NCBI GenBank assembly: GCA_020446945.1
Contig: JAGRDS010000016.1
Span: 1 to 37,661, forward strand
DNA length: 37,661 bases
Direction of reading: 5' to 3'
Source: Parvularculaceae bacterium
Lineage (GTDB): Bacteria > Pseudomonadota > Alphaproteobacteria > Caulobacterales > Parvularculaceae
This document shows, in pieces, positions 14,451 through 24,673 of this stretch. Position 1 is the stretch's first letter. Each line of letters opens with the position of its first letter. The translations under genes were made by a program, and so were the position numbers. The notes under the pieces were generated by a model, which saw only the letters and a program-made list of their open reading frames with translations, was not told where the DNA came from and ran no database searches.

Positions 14451-16546
14451 CGGAAATCTCTCAAAACCTGGACAATGCGCCGTCCGAAGAGGCCGGATAC
14501 ATTCTCGTCGTCGATGATCTCGCCGACAACAGAAATGTCATAACGCGGCGTCTGCAAAAGCGCGGCCTTGCTTTCAAGGAAGCCGAAGACGGCCGGCGGG
14601 CACTCGAACTTATCGGCGAAGAAACGCCGGATCTCGTCCTGCTGGATCTGATGATGCCTGGAATAAACGGCATCGACGTTCTGAAAGAAATACGTAAAAC
14701 GCATTCCCAAAGCGACCTGCCCGTCATCATGGTGACGGCGAAATCCGAGGAGGAAACCGTTGTCGAGGCGCTCGACGCGGGCGCCAATGATTTCCTCACC
14801 AAGCCGATAGCAATCAAGATATTGTTTGCGCGCATGAATGCGCAACTGGCGCTGAAGCGCGCCTCGCGTCAGCTTCAGAAGATGAATGAAGGGCTGGAAA
14901 CGCTTGTAGAAGAGCGCACGGCCGAACTCGTCATCGAAAAGACGAAAGCGGAGGCCGCGAGCAAGGCGAAATCTGACTTTCTCGCAAATATGAGCCATGA
15001 AATCCGTACGCCCATGAACGGCGTAATCGGAATGGCGGAAATTCTCCTGGGGACAGGGCTTAGCGAACACCAGCGCGAGTTGACTTCGATCATCGTCTCC
15101 TCCGGCGCCGCCCTGATGACGCTGATCAACGACATTCTCGATTTTTCAAAGCTTGAAGTCGGAAAGGTGCGCCTGACGCCGGAGCCTTTCAACCTGCGAA
15201 AATGCGTGCAGGATATCGCGGTCGCGATGCAGGCGCGCGCCGTCGCCAAGGAACTTGAACTTATCGTCCGTTACGCGCCGAACCTGCCTAACGGCATCGT
15301 CGCCGACCATACGCGAATTCGCCAGATTCTCGGCAATCTCGTCGGCAACGCCGTCAAGTTCACCGAAACGGGCGTCATCGTAATCGATGTTTCGGGCGAA
15401 CAGAACGGCGACACGGCCGATATCGTATTTTCGGTTTCCGATACCGGTATCGGCATCGCGCAAGACCAGATACCGAACATGTTCGAAAAATTCGTCCAGG
15501 CGGACGGATCGCGCACGCGCCGCTATGAGGGAACCGGGCTCGGTCTTGCGATCTGCCGCGAGCTGGTGTCGTTGATGGGCGGTGAAATCGGCGCGGAAAG
15601 CAAGCTCGATGAAGGATCGCGCTTCTGGTTCAGCCTGTCCGCGCCTGTCAGCGCCGAATTCGATTCCTCGCGCGAGGATATCGGGGAAATATTCGACGGC
15701 GTCAGAGTGCTGGCGGTCGATGACAACGCCGTCAACCGCCGTGTCCTGATGGAGCTGTTCGACGGCTGGGGCCTGCGCGCCACGATCGTCGATGATGCGC
15801 TCGCCGCCATGAAGGCGCTTGACGCTTCGGTCAATGAATCCGACCGATATTCCCTGATTGTCGTCGATTGCCAGATGCCGGACGTCGACGGAATTGAACT
15901 GACGGCGCGCATTCAGGCGAATTCGCGGTTCAGGGAAATTCCCGTCGTCATGCTGTCCTCGATCGATGTATCGGCAGGAGATGAGGCGGGCGCAGGGGCG
16001 ACTTTCGCGGCCTGGCTGCAAAAGCCGATTCGTCCCTCGCAATTGCTGGACAGTTTCGCAACGATTCTTCAGCGTAAGGCGGAGGAAAATTCCGTCGCCG
16101 CCGTCAGCGCGCCGCCTGCGCCATGCGCCGACGCGCAAGACGAGCGCGTCGAAGTTCTTGTCTGCGAGGACAATGAGGTAAACCGCGTCGTCATGCTGAA
16201 CATGCTCGGCGACGATTACAAACTCATATTCGCCGAGAACGGTCGGATCGGCGTCGATATGTTTCTTGAGCGCGCGCCGGCCATTATTTTAATGGACCTT
16301 TCAATGCCGGTGATGGACGGGCTCGACGCGACGCGCTGCATCCGTCGCCTTGAGGCGGAGAAAGGCCTTCCGCGAACGCCGATTATCGCGACGACGGCGC
16401 ATGTTCTCGACCAGGACAGGGACAAATGCCGGCTCGCGGGAATGGATGATTTCGTCGCCAAGCCGGTTCGCAAGGACGTTCTTGAAACTATCGTCTCGCG
16501 CTGGGTGATGGACGCGATCGAATGGGATTGCGCCGAAAGCGCCTGA
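14447..16546 (+). CDS. Cytoplasmic hybrid histidine kinase, REC-HisKA-HATPase-REC-REC
   Basis: 699 residues from the ATG overlapping the previous stop. There is no membrane segment. The N-terminal receiver has D67 in [13 protein letters not shown] and K119. A coiled-coil linker (about 138-178) leads to HisKA with H184 in [19 protein letters not shown]. The HATPase has [21 protein letters not shown] and [15 protein letters not shown]. The fourth domain is a receiver with D474 ([12 protein letters not shown]) and K526. The fifth has D617 ([12 protein letters not shown]) and a DivK-like TTAHV signature. With an input receiver, it can take phosphate from a partner, probably the upstream CHASE8 kinase or the small REC protein. 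Confidence 0.92.
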   Translation: MTEISQNLDNAPSEEAGYILVVDDLADNRNVITRRLQKRGLAFKEAEDGRRALELIGEETPDLVLLDLMMPGINGIDVLKEIRKTHSQSDLPVIMVTAKSEEETVVEALDAGANDFLTKPIAIKILFARMNAQLALKRASRQLQKMNEGLETLVEERTAELVIEKTKAEAASKAKSDFLANMSHEIRTPMNGVIGMAEILLGTGLSEHQRELTSIIVSSGAALMTLINDILDFSKLEVGKVRLTPEPFNLRKCVQDIAVAMQARAVAKELELIVRYAPNLPNGIVADHTRIRQILGNLVGNAVKFTETGVIVIDVSGEQNGDTADIVFSVSDTGIGIAQDQIPNMFEKFVQADGSRTRRYEGTGLGLAICRELVSLMGGEIGAESKLDEGSRFWFSLSAPVSAEFDSSREDIGEIFDGVRVLAVDDNAVNRRVLMELFDGWGLRATIVDDALAAMKALDASVNESDRYSLIVVDCQMPDVDGIELTARIQANSRFREIPVVMLSSIDVSAGDEAGAGATFAAWLQKPIRPSQLLDSFATILQRKAEENSVAAVSAPPAPCADAQDERVEVLVCEDNEVNRVVMLNMLGDDYKLIFAENGRIGVDMFLERAPAIILMDLSMPVMDGLDATRCIRRLEAEKGLPRTPIIATTAHVLDQDRDKCRLAGMDDFVAKPVRKDVLETIVSRWVMDAIEWDCAESA

Positions 16547-16688
16547 ACTTGCGCCAGGTCGCGGCGCGCCGTCGCGGCGGCGAACGCGACGTCACTCGCC
16601 AAACGGGTTTGAGCGAACGCGCCGGGTCGACATTCGGCCGCGGACGGCGGATACAGGCGGCAGCCAACTTCAGACCGCCGGAACATCC

Positions 16689-19460
16689 ATGCCGAAAGCG
16701 CCCATCCGCCTCTACCTCGTCGACGGTTCAGGTTACCTGTTTCGCGCCTATCACGCGCTGCCGCCGCTGACGCGGAAATCGGACGGCCTGCCGGTCGGCG
16801 CCGTGTCCGGCTACTCCAACATGATCTACAAGCTGCTCGCCGATATGAACGACGAGCATGAACCGACGCATCTCGCCGTTATTTTCGATCATTCGGGCAA
16901 GAGTTTTCGAAACGACATCTACCCGGACTACAAGGCGAACCGGCCGCCAGCGCCTGAAGACCTGATCCCGCAATTTCCGCTCGTGCGCGACGCGACCCGC
17001 GCATTCAATGTTCCGTGCATTGAACTCGAAGGTTTCGAGGCGGACGATCTCATCGCGTCCTATGCGCGCGCGGCCGAAAAGGCGGGCGGCGAATGCGTGA
17101 TTATCTCGTCCGACAAGGATCTGATGCAGCTCGTCAACGACAAGGTGACGCTGTTCGATACGATGAAAAACCGGCGCATCGCGCGCGATGAAGTGATCGA
17201 GAAATTCGGCGCGCCGCCCGAAAAAGTTGTCGAGATCCAGGCGCTCGCCGGCGATTCTGTCGACAACGTGCCGGGCGTGCCCGGCATCGGCGTCAAGACG
17301 GCCGCGCAACTGATCGAGGAATATGGCGACCTTGAAACGCTGCTCGAACGCGCGAGTGAGATAAAGCAACCCAAGCGACGCGAAAAACTGTTGGAAAACG
17401 CGGAAAACGCGCGGCTTTCGAAGAAGCTGGTTACGTTGAAAGACGACATCGCGCTGCCTGAGCCGCTGGACGATCTGAAAATTCGCGCGCTCGATATCGA
17501 CCTTCTTGCAACGTTCCTGCGCGAGATGGAGTTCAGCACGCTCTTGCGGCGCGTTGAAAGCGATCATGGGGGAGCGGCGCCGGCGGCGCACGCGGAAACT
17601 CCAGGCCCGGCTGAGCCTCAGGCCGCCGAATACGAAACGATTTTCGAGGAAGCGTCGTTAAAGAAATGGATCGCGGCCAGCTTTGAAAAAGGCGTTGTCG
17701 CCGTTGATACGGAAACGGATGATCTCGATGCGATGGGCGCGGCGCTCGTCGGCGTCTCCTTAAGCGTCGAACCGGGGCGGGCGTGCTACCTGCCGCTCGG
17801 TCATGGCGCGAAAGGACTGGCGCTCGACGATGGCGAAACGTCGAAGCAGATGCCGATTGAAACCGCGATCAGGCTTTTGAAGCCGCTTCTTGAAGATGAA
17901 AGCGTTCTGAAGGTCGGGCAGAACATAAAATACGACATGCACGTATTTGCGCGCCACGGAATTCGGCTCGCGCCGATCGACGATACGATGCTCATTTCCT
18001 ACGCGCTGGACTGCGGCGCCGGCGGTCATGGCATGGACGAGCTCGCCAGGCGCTGGCTCGAACATGAGACGATCAAGTTCTCAGAGGTGGCGGGTTCCGG
18101 AAAGAACCGCAAGACCTTCGACGAAATCGACATCGCAAGCGCGACGAAATACGCAGCCGAAGACGCCGATGTAACGCTTCGCCTCCACCGTCATCTAAAG
18201 CCGCGCCTCGCGGCCGAGGGAAAGGCCGGCGTCTACGAAACGCTTGAACGCCCGCTCGTTCCGGTCATCTTTCAAATGGAGCAGGCCGGCGTGAAGATAG
18301 ATCCGCGCGTACTTGCGCGCCTTTCCGCCGACTTTGCGCAACGCATGGCGATGCACGAAGCCGAAGCGCATGAGCTGGCTGGCGAGGCGTTCAATCCCGG
18401 CTCTCCCAAGCAGATTTCGGAAATCCTTTTCGGCAAACTCGGACTGCCGGGCGGAAAGAAAACCGCGAAAGGGGCGTGGTCGACCTCGGCCGATATTCTC
18501 GAAGAGCTTTCCGCCGCCGGCCATGAACTGCCGCGCGCCATTCTAAACTGGCGCGGCCTGTCCAAACTGAAATCCACCTATACCGATGCGCTCACCGCGG
18601 CGATCAACACGCAAACGGGGCGCGTTCATACTTCCTATTCTCTGGCGGCGACGACAACCGGCCGGCTCGCCTCGACCGATCCCAATTTGCAGAACATCCC
18701 GATACGGACGGAAGATGGCCGCAAGATCAGGACGGCCTTCGTACCAGATAAAGGCAATGTCCTGATTTCCGCCGATTACAGCCAGATTGAGCTGCGCCTG
18801 CTCGCGCATATCGCGGATCTGAGGTCGATGAAGGAAGCTTTCGCCAAGGGCGTCGACATTCACGCGATGACAGCGTCTGAAATGTTCGGCGTTCCGGTTG
18901 AAGGTATGGACCCGATGGTGCGCCGCCGCGCCAAGGCGATCAATTTCGGGATCATCTACGGCATTTCCGCATTCGGTCTCGCCAATCAGCTTGGCATCGG
19001 CCGGGGCGAAGCAAAGGAATATATCGACAATTATTTTATCCGGTTTCCGGGCATCCGCAGATATATGGACGATACGATCGCGCGCGCGCGCAAGGAAGGT
19101 TTCGTTGAGACGATATTCGGACGGCGCACTTATGTCGCCGGCGTCAACGACAAGAATCCGGCGATGCGCGGCTACGCCGAACGTCAGGCGATCAACGCGC
19201 CGATACAGGGCGCCGCCGCCGATGTCATCCGGCGCGCGATGATACGCATGCCGGCGGCTTTGGCGCGCGCCGGCCTGTCGGCGCGGATGCTTTTGCAGGT
19301 GCATGACGAACTCGTATTCGAGGCGCCGGCGCCGGAAGCGGATGAAACGATCAAAATTGCGCGCAAAGTGATGGAATCTGCCTCCCTGCCGGCGGTCGCC
19401 CTGTCCGTGCCGCTTGTCGTCGAGGCGCGCGCCGGCGCCAATTGGGACGAAGCGCATTAG
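16689..19460 (+). CDS. polA: DNA polymerase I
   Basis: 923 residues with all three activities. The 5' nuclease domain (about 1-290) has YLVDGSGYLFRAYHALPPL, FDHSGKSFRNDIYPDYKANR, GFEADDLIASYA and AGDSVDNVPGVPGIG. The 3'-5' proofreading domain (about 320-515) keeps D340/E342 (VDTETDD), GQNIKYDMHV and the YAAEDAD motif, so it looks active, unlike the Bacillus or Taq type. The polymerase domain (about 545-923) has motif A ISADYSQIELRLLAHI (D696), motif B RRRAKAINFGIIYGIS and motif C LLQVHDELVFEAP (D873). The enzyme does Okazaki-fragment maturation and repair synthesis. It stands alone, 142 bp after the kinase gene. Confidence 0.98.
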   Translation: MPKAPIRLYLVDGSGYLFRAYHALPPLTRKSDGLPVGAVSGYSNMIYKLLADMNDEHEPTHLAVIFDHSGKSFRNDIYPDYKANRPPAPEDLIPQFPLVRDATRAFNVPCIELEGFEADDLIASYARAAEKAGGECVIISSDKDLMQLVNDKVTLFDTMKNRRIARDEVIEKFGAPPEKVVEIQALAGDSVDNVPGVPGIGVKTAAQLIEEYGDLETLLERASEIKQPKRREKLLENAENARLSKKLVTLKDDIALPEPLDDLKIRALDIDLLATFLREMEFSTLLRRVESDHGGAAPAAHAETPGPAEPQAAEYETIFEEASLKKWIAASFEKGVVAVDTETDDLDAMGAALVGVSLSVEPGRACYLPLGHGAKGLALDDGETSKQMPIETAIRLLKPLLEDESVLKVGQNIKYDMHVFARHGIRLAPIDDTMLISYALDCGAGGHGMDELARRWLEHETIKFSEVAGSGKNRKTFDEIDIASATKYAAEDADVTLRLHRHLKPRLAAEGKAGVYETLERPLVPVIFQMEQAGVKIDPRVLARLSADFAQRMAMHEAEAHELAGEAFNPGSPKQISEILFGKLGLPGGKKTAKGAWSTSADILEELSAAGHELPRAILNWRGLSKLKSTYTDALTAAINTQTGRVHTSYSLAATTTGRLASTDPNLQNIPIRTEDGRKIRTAFVPDKGNVLISADYSQIELRLLAHIADLRSMKEAFAKGVDIHAMTASEMFGVPVEGMDPMVRRRAKAINFGIIYGISAFGLANQLGIGRGEAKEYIDNYFIRFPGIRRYMDDTIARARKEGFVETIFGRRTYVAGVNDKNPAMRGYAERQAINAPIQGAAADVIRRAMIRMPAALARAGLSARMLLQVHDELVFEAPAPEADETIKIARKVMESASLPAVALSVPLVVEARAGANWDEAH

Positions 19461-19517
19461 AAAGGGCGCGGCGGCGCCGCGTTCGCGCCGCCGGCGATTC
19501 CGAATATCCGGATATTC

Positions 19518-19546
19518 AAAAAAAAATGCAGCGCATACGCGCTGCA
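19518..19546 (-). terminator. Rho-independent terminator of the motA/motB-like operon
   Basis: Read on the minus strand, an 8-bp stem TGCAGCGC / GCGCTGCA with a 4-base loop is followed by a run of nine T. It lies about 130 bp past the motB-like stop. Just beyond it is a 16-bp perfect palindrome, GAATATCCGGATATTC (19502-19517). On the plus strand it has no T-run, so it does not obviously serve polA. Confidence 0.8.
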
Positions 19547-19674
19547 AATTGCGGCGGTCGATTGACGCCGGTTGGTGAGCCCTCTGATCTTTATCTTTTA
19601 AAGAACAGACTAAAGGCTGACGAAATATTCGCAAGAGTTATCTGAAAAATGGCGCGCGCGCTGAAAATACTCGC

Positions 19675-20520
19675 CTATAGGGGGCGCTCATCCGGCAAAA
19701 GCGGCGCGGCCGGCTCCAGCGTGATTTCAATACGGCGATTTCCCGCGGCGTAGGGGTCTTCGGGAAACAGGGGAAACGCCTCGCCCCTGCCGGTGACGCC
19801 TGCGATGCGTTTGGACGGAAGGCCCGCCGCCTCCATGATGCGCCGGGCCGCATTGGCGCGCGCGGCGGTCAGCTCGAATGCGGAATAGGCGCCCGCGCCG
19901 GTCGCATCGGCGTGGGCTTCGATGATGATCCTGTTGGCGAGCGGTATCAGCGCGCGCGCCGTTTCTTCAAGCAGCGCCTTCGCCTCTAGCGTCGGTTCGG
20001 ATGCGCCGGGCGCGAACATGGCGCGTCCCGCCGTATCGACGATGAGAACCTGCAACCCGTTTTCGGTGAGATTGATCGTGATCGCGTCGTTCGCATCCTT
20101 CGCGATCGGGCGCATCAGGATCGCGTGTTCGAGTTTTTCCCGAACCGCTTCGAACCGGCGCCGGTCGGCGTCCGCGTTTTCATAGGCGCCGCGCCGCCCC
20201 GACATGCCGCTTGCCGGGCGCGCTGAAAGCGTTTCGTCGATCCCCTCGCCGGACGGCGTTGCGACGGGCCTGACCGCACCCGGCTGGCGCGTTTCGGGAA
20301 CGCCGGAAAGGTCAACATCGCCGGCGTAGCGGCGTTCTTCGGTGACGCCGAACGCTTCGCGGATCGAACCGGCGACAATCTGCATCTTAGCCTCGTCCTG
20401 GATGGAGAAGGATATGATCAGTACAAAGAAGCAGACGAGCAAAGTCATCAGGTCGGCGTAGGTGATCAGCCAGGCGCCCGTCCTGCGGTTCTTGCCCCAC
20501 AATTTTGAGAAAGCGTTCAC
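19675..20520 (-). CDS. motB: MotB-like stator / OmpA-domain protein
   Basis: 281 residues. A single membrane helix near the N-terminus (TGAWLITYADLMTLLVCFFVLIIS, about 14-37, split here by its key residue) carries D23, equivalent to the proton/ion-binding Asp of MotB. A long polar linker follows. The C-terminal OmpA/peptidoglycan-binding domain (about 160-270) has LNRIIIEAHADATG-like, AARANAARRIMEAAGL and GNRRIEITLEP sequence. It overlaps the upstream motA-like gene by 4 bases. The pair should form an ion-driven stator unit. No flagellar gene lies nearby, and such pairs sometimes serve other TonB/Tol-like machines, so flagellar use is inferred. Confidence 0.85.
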   Translation of the reverse strand: MNAFSKLWGKNRRTGAWLITYADLMTLLVCFFVLIISFSIQDEAKMQIVAGSIREAFGVTEERRYAGDVDLSGVPETRQPGAVRPVATPSGEGIDETLSARPASGMSGRRGAYENADADRRRFEAVREKLEHAILMRPIAKDANDAITINLTENGLQVLIVDTAGRAMFAPGASEPTLEAKALLEETARALIPLANRIIIEAHADATGAGAYSAFELTAARANAARRIMEAAGLPSKRIAGVTGRGEAFPLFPEDPYAAGNRRIEITLEPAAPLLPDERPL

Positions 20521-21293
20521 GCCGCCGCGCTCGCAAAGGCGCCGCGCGCCTTTTCAGGGAGGTAGACGATCAGCATGTCGGTGATGGCGTCGGGCGACCG
20601 GCGCTCGGCGACCTGGCAAAGGCCGTCGATGATGAGCGACAGGTTCGTTTCCTGCGCTTCCAGCTTCGCCGCCAGCTTGTCCGCGATCGGCAGCGCCAGG
20701 ACATAGGCGATGAGCGCGCCGTAAAGCGTCGTCAAAAGCGCAATCGCCATGGACGGGCCGATTGTCGACGGATCCTCCATCGTCGAAAGCATCTTTACGA
20801 GGCCGACGATCGTACCGATCATCCCGAAGGCGGGCGCAGCCTCGCCGATGGCCCGGAATATTTTTTCGCCGTCGACAAGGCGCTTGATTTCGAGTTCGCG
20901 CTCGCGCGTCAATTGCGCGCGAAGATGCTCGATCGAAAGCCCGTCGGCGATCATCTGTTTTCCGCGCGCGAGGAACGGGTCGGAAACGGGAGAACGCTCA
21001 AGGCCCATGGGCCCCTGGCGGCGGGCGACCTGCGCCAGGCCGCGCAATTCCTCAAGGAGGTCGCCGGCGCTTTTCGCGTGATCGAAAAACGCCGTCTTTA
21101 CGCCGGTGATCAGCGCGTTTGCGACATCGTCCACAGGAAATCGCAATACGGTTGCGGCGGCCGCGCCGCCAGCAACGATCAGAAAGCTCGGCGTGTTGAA
21201 GAAAATTGCAACCGCGCCTGACATCGCGATTGCGAGTCCGACAACGAAAACGCCGGCGACGATGCCGCCGATAGTGGCGAAGTCCATGCGCAT
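20517..21293 (-). CDS. motA: MotA/PomA-like stator protein
   Basis: 258 residues from the ATG at 21293 (GAGGGA upstream); a TTG at 21311 would add six. Four membrane segments are visible: about 4-24, 28-48, 145-170 and 175-200. The family core between the last two reads AAPAFGMIGTIVGLVKML, then ALLTTLYGALIAYVLALPIADKL. Between helices two and three lies the cytoplasmic loop with charged residues that contacts the rotor (LTRERELEIKRLVDG). The pattern is closest to the PomA/sodium-type or short MotA form. It is co-transcribed with the motB-like gene. Confidence 0.88.
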   Translation of the reverse strand: MRMDFATIGGIVAGVFVVGLAIAMSGAVAIFFNTPSFLIVAGGAAAATVLRFPVDDVANALITGVKTAFFDHAKSAGDLLEELRGLAQVARRQGPMGLERSPVSDPFLARGKQMIADGLSIEHLRAQLTRERELEIKRLVDGEKIFRAIGEAAPAFGMIGTIVGLVKMLSTMEDPSTIGPSMAIALLTTLYGALIAYVLALPIADKLAAKLEAQETNLSLIIDGLCQVAERRSPDAITDMLIVYLPEKARGAFASAAA

Positions 21294-21401
21294 GAACAAA
21301 GGATCCCTCAATGCCGGGAAAGCATAGTCGACGGGGCGTAAATACGGCCCTTAAGGCTTGTCTAAAATTGCACAGCGCGCGCTGCGGTTCTTAATACGCC
21401 G

Positions 21402-23390
21402 TTAAGGGAGCATGCATCCGGGCCGGACCGGCGCGGGCGTGACGAACCAGTCGTAATTTTCAGGCGCGTCGTGGGCGGCCTCGACAAGGCGCATGCCGGT
21501 CGCGGCGGATACGAATTCCGCGATCTCGTCCTTTTTCACATAAATGCACCGCCCGGCGCGATCGAACGCCTCAACCGCCGCCGCCACCGTCGCCTCATCG
21601 CCCTTGTAGGGATGAAGCAGGCTGACGCCGCCGACAGACAGGCTAGTGAGGTTCGTTTCTTCAAGAGAGATGACGAGCGAACCTTTCGGAATCGCTTGTG
21701 AAAAATAGGCGTCATCGTGGCCGGCCTTTTTTCGCCAGTGCTTGGTCAGCGAAAAATCCACGATATTCGAAGCGCCCGCCGCGCCGACTGCGACGCCTGC
21801 GGCGAGGAGAAAGGCCCGCGTTGAGGCGGCGTTACGGCGAAAAAGATAGGTGAGCGTCGCGATCAGAAGGGCGAAGGTTGCAATCGACGGAATGTGGGTC
21901 GTGATCGGAACATTGTATTCGGGAAAGGCGCCGAGAAGCGCCATCTGAAGGAAAATGACGCCGAGGCACCCGGCCGCGCCCGCACAGGCGAAATTCTTCG
22001 GCGCTCTCTTGTCGCTCTTGAGCAGGGGCGCGATCGCAGCGGCGGAAAGAATAGACAAGAACGGAACGGCGGCGAAGAAGAAGCGCATGTTGAGCGCGAT
22101 CCCGCCATGCCATTGTTTAAAGGTGAAGAAAGCGATCGGCGCCGCGGCGAACAGGAAACAAAATGACGCCGCGCGCACGTTTCGCCCGCGCAACAGCTCG
22201 GCCGCGCCGACCAGGGCGGCGACAAAAAACGGCATGCTTTGCAGGAACGCTTTCTTGGGAAACCCGTACATCGTCAGGTAGCCCTTGGCGTCGGGCGTCA
22301 TGATGTCGTGAAAATAATTTCCGTCATAAGCCTGTATGTCGAAAAAGAGCGTCCAGAAATTATGCGCCAGCGTGAAAATCTGCCGATGAAAAAAAACGAA
22401 TGCGCAAAGGACCGCAATTGCGAGCGCGACCGCCGCGCCGCGCCGCGAAAGGGCGCGCATAGCGGCGGGCGCGGCCTTGCGCGCATCGACGACCATGAGG
22501 GCGGCCGCGCCCAGAACTGCGAGTACGGCAAGCGGCGTATAATCGCCGAGCGTTTCATATTCCGTCGGCGCGCCATAGGTGATCGGCGAGGCGATCCCAT
22601 ATTTCAGATAATTGAACCACGCCGCCAGCCCATAGAAAGGAACGCCGCCGACCAGAAATACGATCGGCGCGATACGATCGCCCGGCGCGGCGACAAGGCG
22701 CAGCCAGATGAAAACCGGGGCGAGAAATAAAACGCTGTCAACGCGAACATTCGTCGCCGCTGCGATCAACGCGCCCGCCACGGCGAGACGCCAAAAGCTG
22801 ACACGGCCGTTTTCCGCGCTCCTAATTGCAAGATCAGCCGCACCCAGCAGCATGGCGATGGTGAGGACATGCGGCCAGATCGCAAAGGCGTAGGTAAGGA
22901 AAAAGGTGCAGAAGGTGAATAAACCTGCCGCCAGCAGCGCGATCGCGTCATCGCGATAAAGGCGCGCGGCGATGTCGCGAACGAGCCAGATCGCGGCGAG
23001 GCCGCAGACCGCATTGAGCAGGAAAAGGCCGGTCAGGCCGCCGAAAAGATAGAAGGGCGCGGCGATAAGCGCATATCCCGGCGGGTATTGCGAATAGACG
23101 CGCCCGTCCGCCCCGTAGTCGGATAACGCAAACATCAAGGCGGGCGCGCCGTCGACGCCGGCGCCGCCCTGAATGGCGAGTTCGCCGCGCGTCGCCATCG
23201 CGTCGGCGATGGCGACATAAAGACTCTCGTCAATCACGAACAGGCCGCCGGGGTCGGCCGACATATAGGCGAACAGCGCGGCGTAAACGAACGCGAAGGC
23301 GATCGCCGCGCCGGTCGCTGACGCCGACGGTTTGAACGAGCTTTCGGATCGAAAGTCGAGACTTGAAAACATCGGCGGGCTCTTCGACAC
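21402..23390 (-). CDS. Polytopic GT-C-type glycosyltransferase-like membrane protein
   Basis: 662 residues from a GTG at 23390; an ATG at 23372 is an alternative. There are about a dozen hydrophobic segments through residue 550, then a soluble C-terminal part. The first periplasmic loop has FVIDESLYVAIADAMA with a DE pair, and further on YGADGRVYSQYPPGYALIAAPFY, both typical of ArnT/PMT-like GT-C enzymes that use polyprenyl-phosphate sugars. Acceptor and sugar cannot be told. There is no linked cell-wall or LPS gene. The specific family (GT39 or GT83) is not certain. Confidence 0.7.
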   Translation of the reverse strand: MSKSPPMFSSLDFRSESSFKPSASATGAAIAFAFVYAALFAYMSADPGGLFVIDESLYVAIADAMATRGELAIQGGAGVDGAPALMFALSDYGADGRVYSQYPPGYALIAAPFYLFGGLTGLFLLNAVCGLAAIWLVRDIAARLYRDDAIALLAAGLFTFCTFFLTYAFAIWPHVLTIAMLLGAADLAIRSAENGRVSFWRLAVAGALIAAATNVRVDSVLFLAPVFIWLRLVAAPGDRIAPIVFLVGGVPFYGLAAWFNYLKYGIASPITYGAPTEYETLGDYTPLAVLAVLGAAALMVVDARKAAPAAMRALSRRGAAVALAIAVLCAFVFFHRQIFTLAHNFWTLFFDIQAYDGNYFHDIMTPDAKGYLTMYGFPKKAFLQSMPFFVAALVGAAELLRGRNVRAASFCFLFAAAPIAFFTFKQWHGGIALNMRFFFAAVPFLSILSAAAIAPLLKSDKRAPKNFACAGAAGCLGVIFLQMALLGAFPEYNVPITTHIPSIATFALLIATLTYLFRRNAASTRAFLLAAGVAVGAAGASNIVDFSLTKHWRKKAGHDDAYFSQAIPKGSLVISLEETNLTSLSVGGVSLLHPYKGDEATVAAAVEAFDRAGRCIYVKKDEIAEFVSAATGMRLVEAAHDAPENYDWFVTPAPVRPGCMLP

Positions 23391-23483
23391 GGCGGCGGGG
23401 GCGATTTTCGCCGCCTATCAAAAGGGCGAGCCGTAAATTAACCAATAATGGAAACGATATTGGAACGCTTTCAGGACGGCGTA

Positions 23484-24401
23484 TCAGCCCCAGGGCCCGC
23501 GCCGGCGCTCTGCGCCGGCCTGGCGCGCGCCGATATGCGCTTCCGCGCGCGTCAAATCCGCGCCCGTCATACCCATCAGCCGGTCAATGCGATTTTGCGT
23601 CGCCGGATGCGTTGAAAAAAGATTGTCGGCGCCGCGGCCGGAAAGCGGGTTTATGATCATCAACTGGCCCGTCTCGGGATGCATTTCCGCCGTCTCGTTC
23701 GAAATACGCGCCGCGCCGTCGCTGATCTTTACAAGCGCCGAGGCGAGGGCTGCGGGATCGCCGGAAATTTCCGCGCCGATGCGGTCGGCTTCATATTCGC
23801 GCCCGCGGCTGATCGCCATCTGAACGAGCGCGGCGGCGAGCGGCGCGAGAAACATCATCGCCAGCGTCGTAATCAGGTTTCCGCCGTTTCTGTTGCCGCC
23901 GAAGAATAGCGCGAAATTGGCGAGCATCGTAATCGCGCCGGCGATCGTCGCAGTGACCGTCATCGTCAGCGTGTCACGGTTTTTAACATGCGCCAGTTCA
24001 TGCGCCATGACGCCGGCGATCTCCGCTTCATTGAGCATGCGCAACAGGCCGGTCGTCGCCGCAACCGCTGCGTTTTCGGGGTTTCTTCCGGTTGCGAAGG
24101 CGTTCGGCTGGTCGGAACTGATCACCGTGATCTTCGGGCGCGGCAGGCCGGCGCCGGCGGCGAGGCGTTCGACAATCGCGACATAGCGGCGAACCGCGCC
24201 CGAAGGATGCGATGCGTCCACGATTTCGGCGCGGTACATTTTGAGGACGATCTTGTCGGCGTTCCAATAGGCGAAAAGATTGGACGCGGCTGCGAAAATG
24301 AGCGCGAGGACCATTCCGCCGGCGCCGCCGATCGCAAATCCGACGCCGCCGAACAGCGCGGTCAGCGCGGCGATCAGAATATAGGTTCTAAGATGGCCCA
24401 T
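23484..24401 (-). CDS. htpX: HtpX membrane zinc metalloprotease
   Basis: 305 residues; AGAGGA precedes the ATG. Two N-terminal helices (about 6-22 and 26-45), then the M48 zinc motif H134-E-x-x-H138 in [15 protein letters not shown], two more helices (about 146-168 and 176-196), and the third-ligand motif [10 protein letters not shown] (201-210). The tail has [15 protein letters not shown], the HP-x-x-x-R motif of HtpX. It degrades misfolded inner-membrane proteins. It is divergent from the DUF1674 gene with a 62-bp gap. Confidence 0.96.
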   Translation of the reverse strand: MGHLRTYILIAALTALFGGVGFAIGGAGGMVLALIFAAASNLFAYWNADKIVLKMYRAEIVDASHPSGAVRRYVAIVERLAAGAGLPRPKITVISSDQPNAFATGRNPENAAVAATTGLLRMLNEAEIAGVMAHELAHVKNRDTLTMTVTATIAGAITMLANFALFFGGNRNGGNLITTLAMMFLAPLAAALVQMAISRGREYEADRIGAEISGDPAALASALVKISDGAARISNETAEMHPETGQLMIINPLSGRGADNLFSTHPATQNRIDRLMGMTGADLTRAEAHIGARQAGAERRRGPWG

Positions 24402-24463
24402 CGCATTCCTCTGGCTTCAAGCTTCCAGCGCTCTATATGTGAAAGACGGAAAGGCCCTTCAAT

Positions 24464-24673
24464 ATGAACGACCCGGACGAAGACGATATCGAAGGCGCGG
24501 CGCCGGGCGTGCTCCTTGCGCCGGCGGCGCGCCGCGCGCTCGCTGAAGCGGCCGCAAGGCGAAAGGCGGCGGCGGATGATGGGCCGGCGCCGAAAGAAAA
24601 AGGCGGACCCGGCGGCCTCGAACCGACGCGATACGGCGATTGGGAGCGAAAGGGCCGCGCGGTCGATTTCTAG
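24464..24673 (+). CDS. DUF1674 / SDHAF4-like succinate dehydrogenase assembly factor
   Basis: 69 residues, low-complexity Ala/Arg-rich in the middle and ending GGLEPTRYGDWERKGRAVDF. That end is the conserved C-terminal signature of DUF1674, the bacterial relative of eukaryotic Sdh8/SDHAF4, which binds flavinylated succinate dehydrogenase subunit A before complex II assembly. Length is normal for the family. It stands alone beside htpX, with no sdh genes in the window. The ribosome site is weak. Confidence 0.88.
   Translation: MNDPDEDDIEGAAPGVLLAPAARRALAEAAARRKAAADDGPAPKEKGGPGGLEPTRYGDWERKGRAVDF

Noticed and set aside
14024..15070. Long minus-strand frame opposite the second hybrid kinase
   Set aside because: It has no domain signature and lies fully antisense to well-defined receiver and kinase domains; high GC produces such shadows throughout this window.
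18543..19634. Minus-strand frame of 363 codons antisense to polA
   Set aside because: The polymerase motifs A, B and C on the plus strand fix the coding strand, and the antisense product is Arg-rich and unrecognisable.
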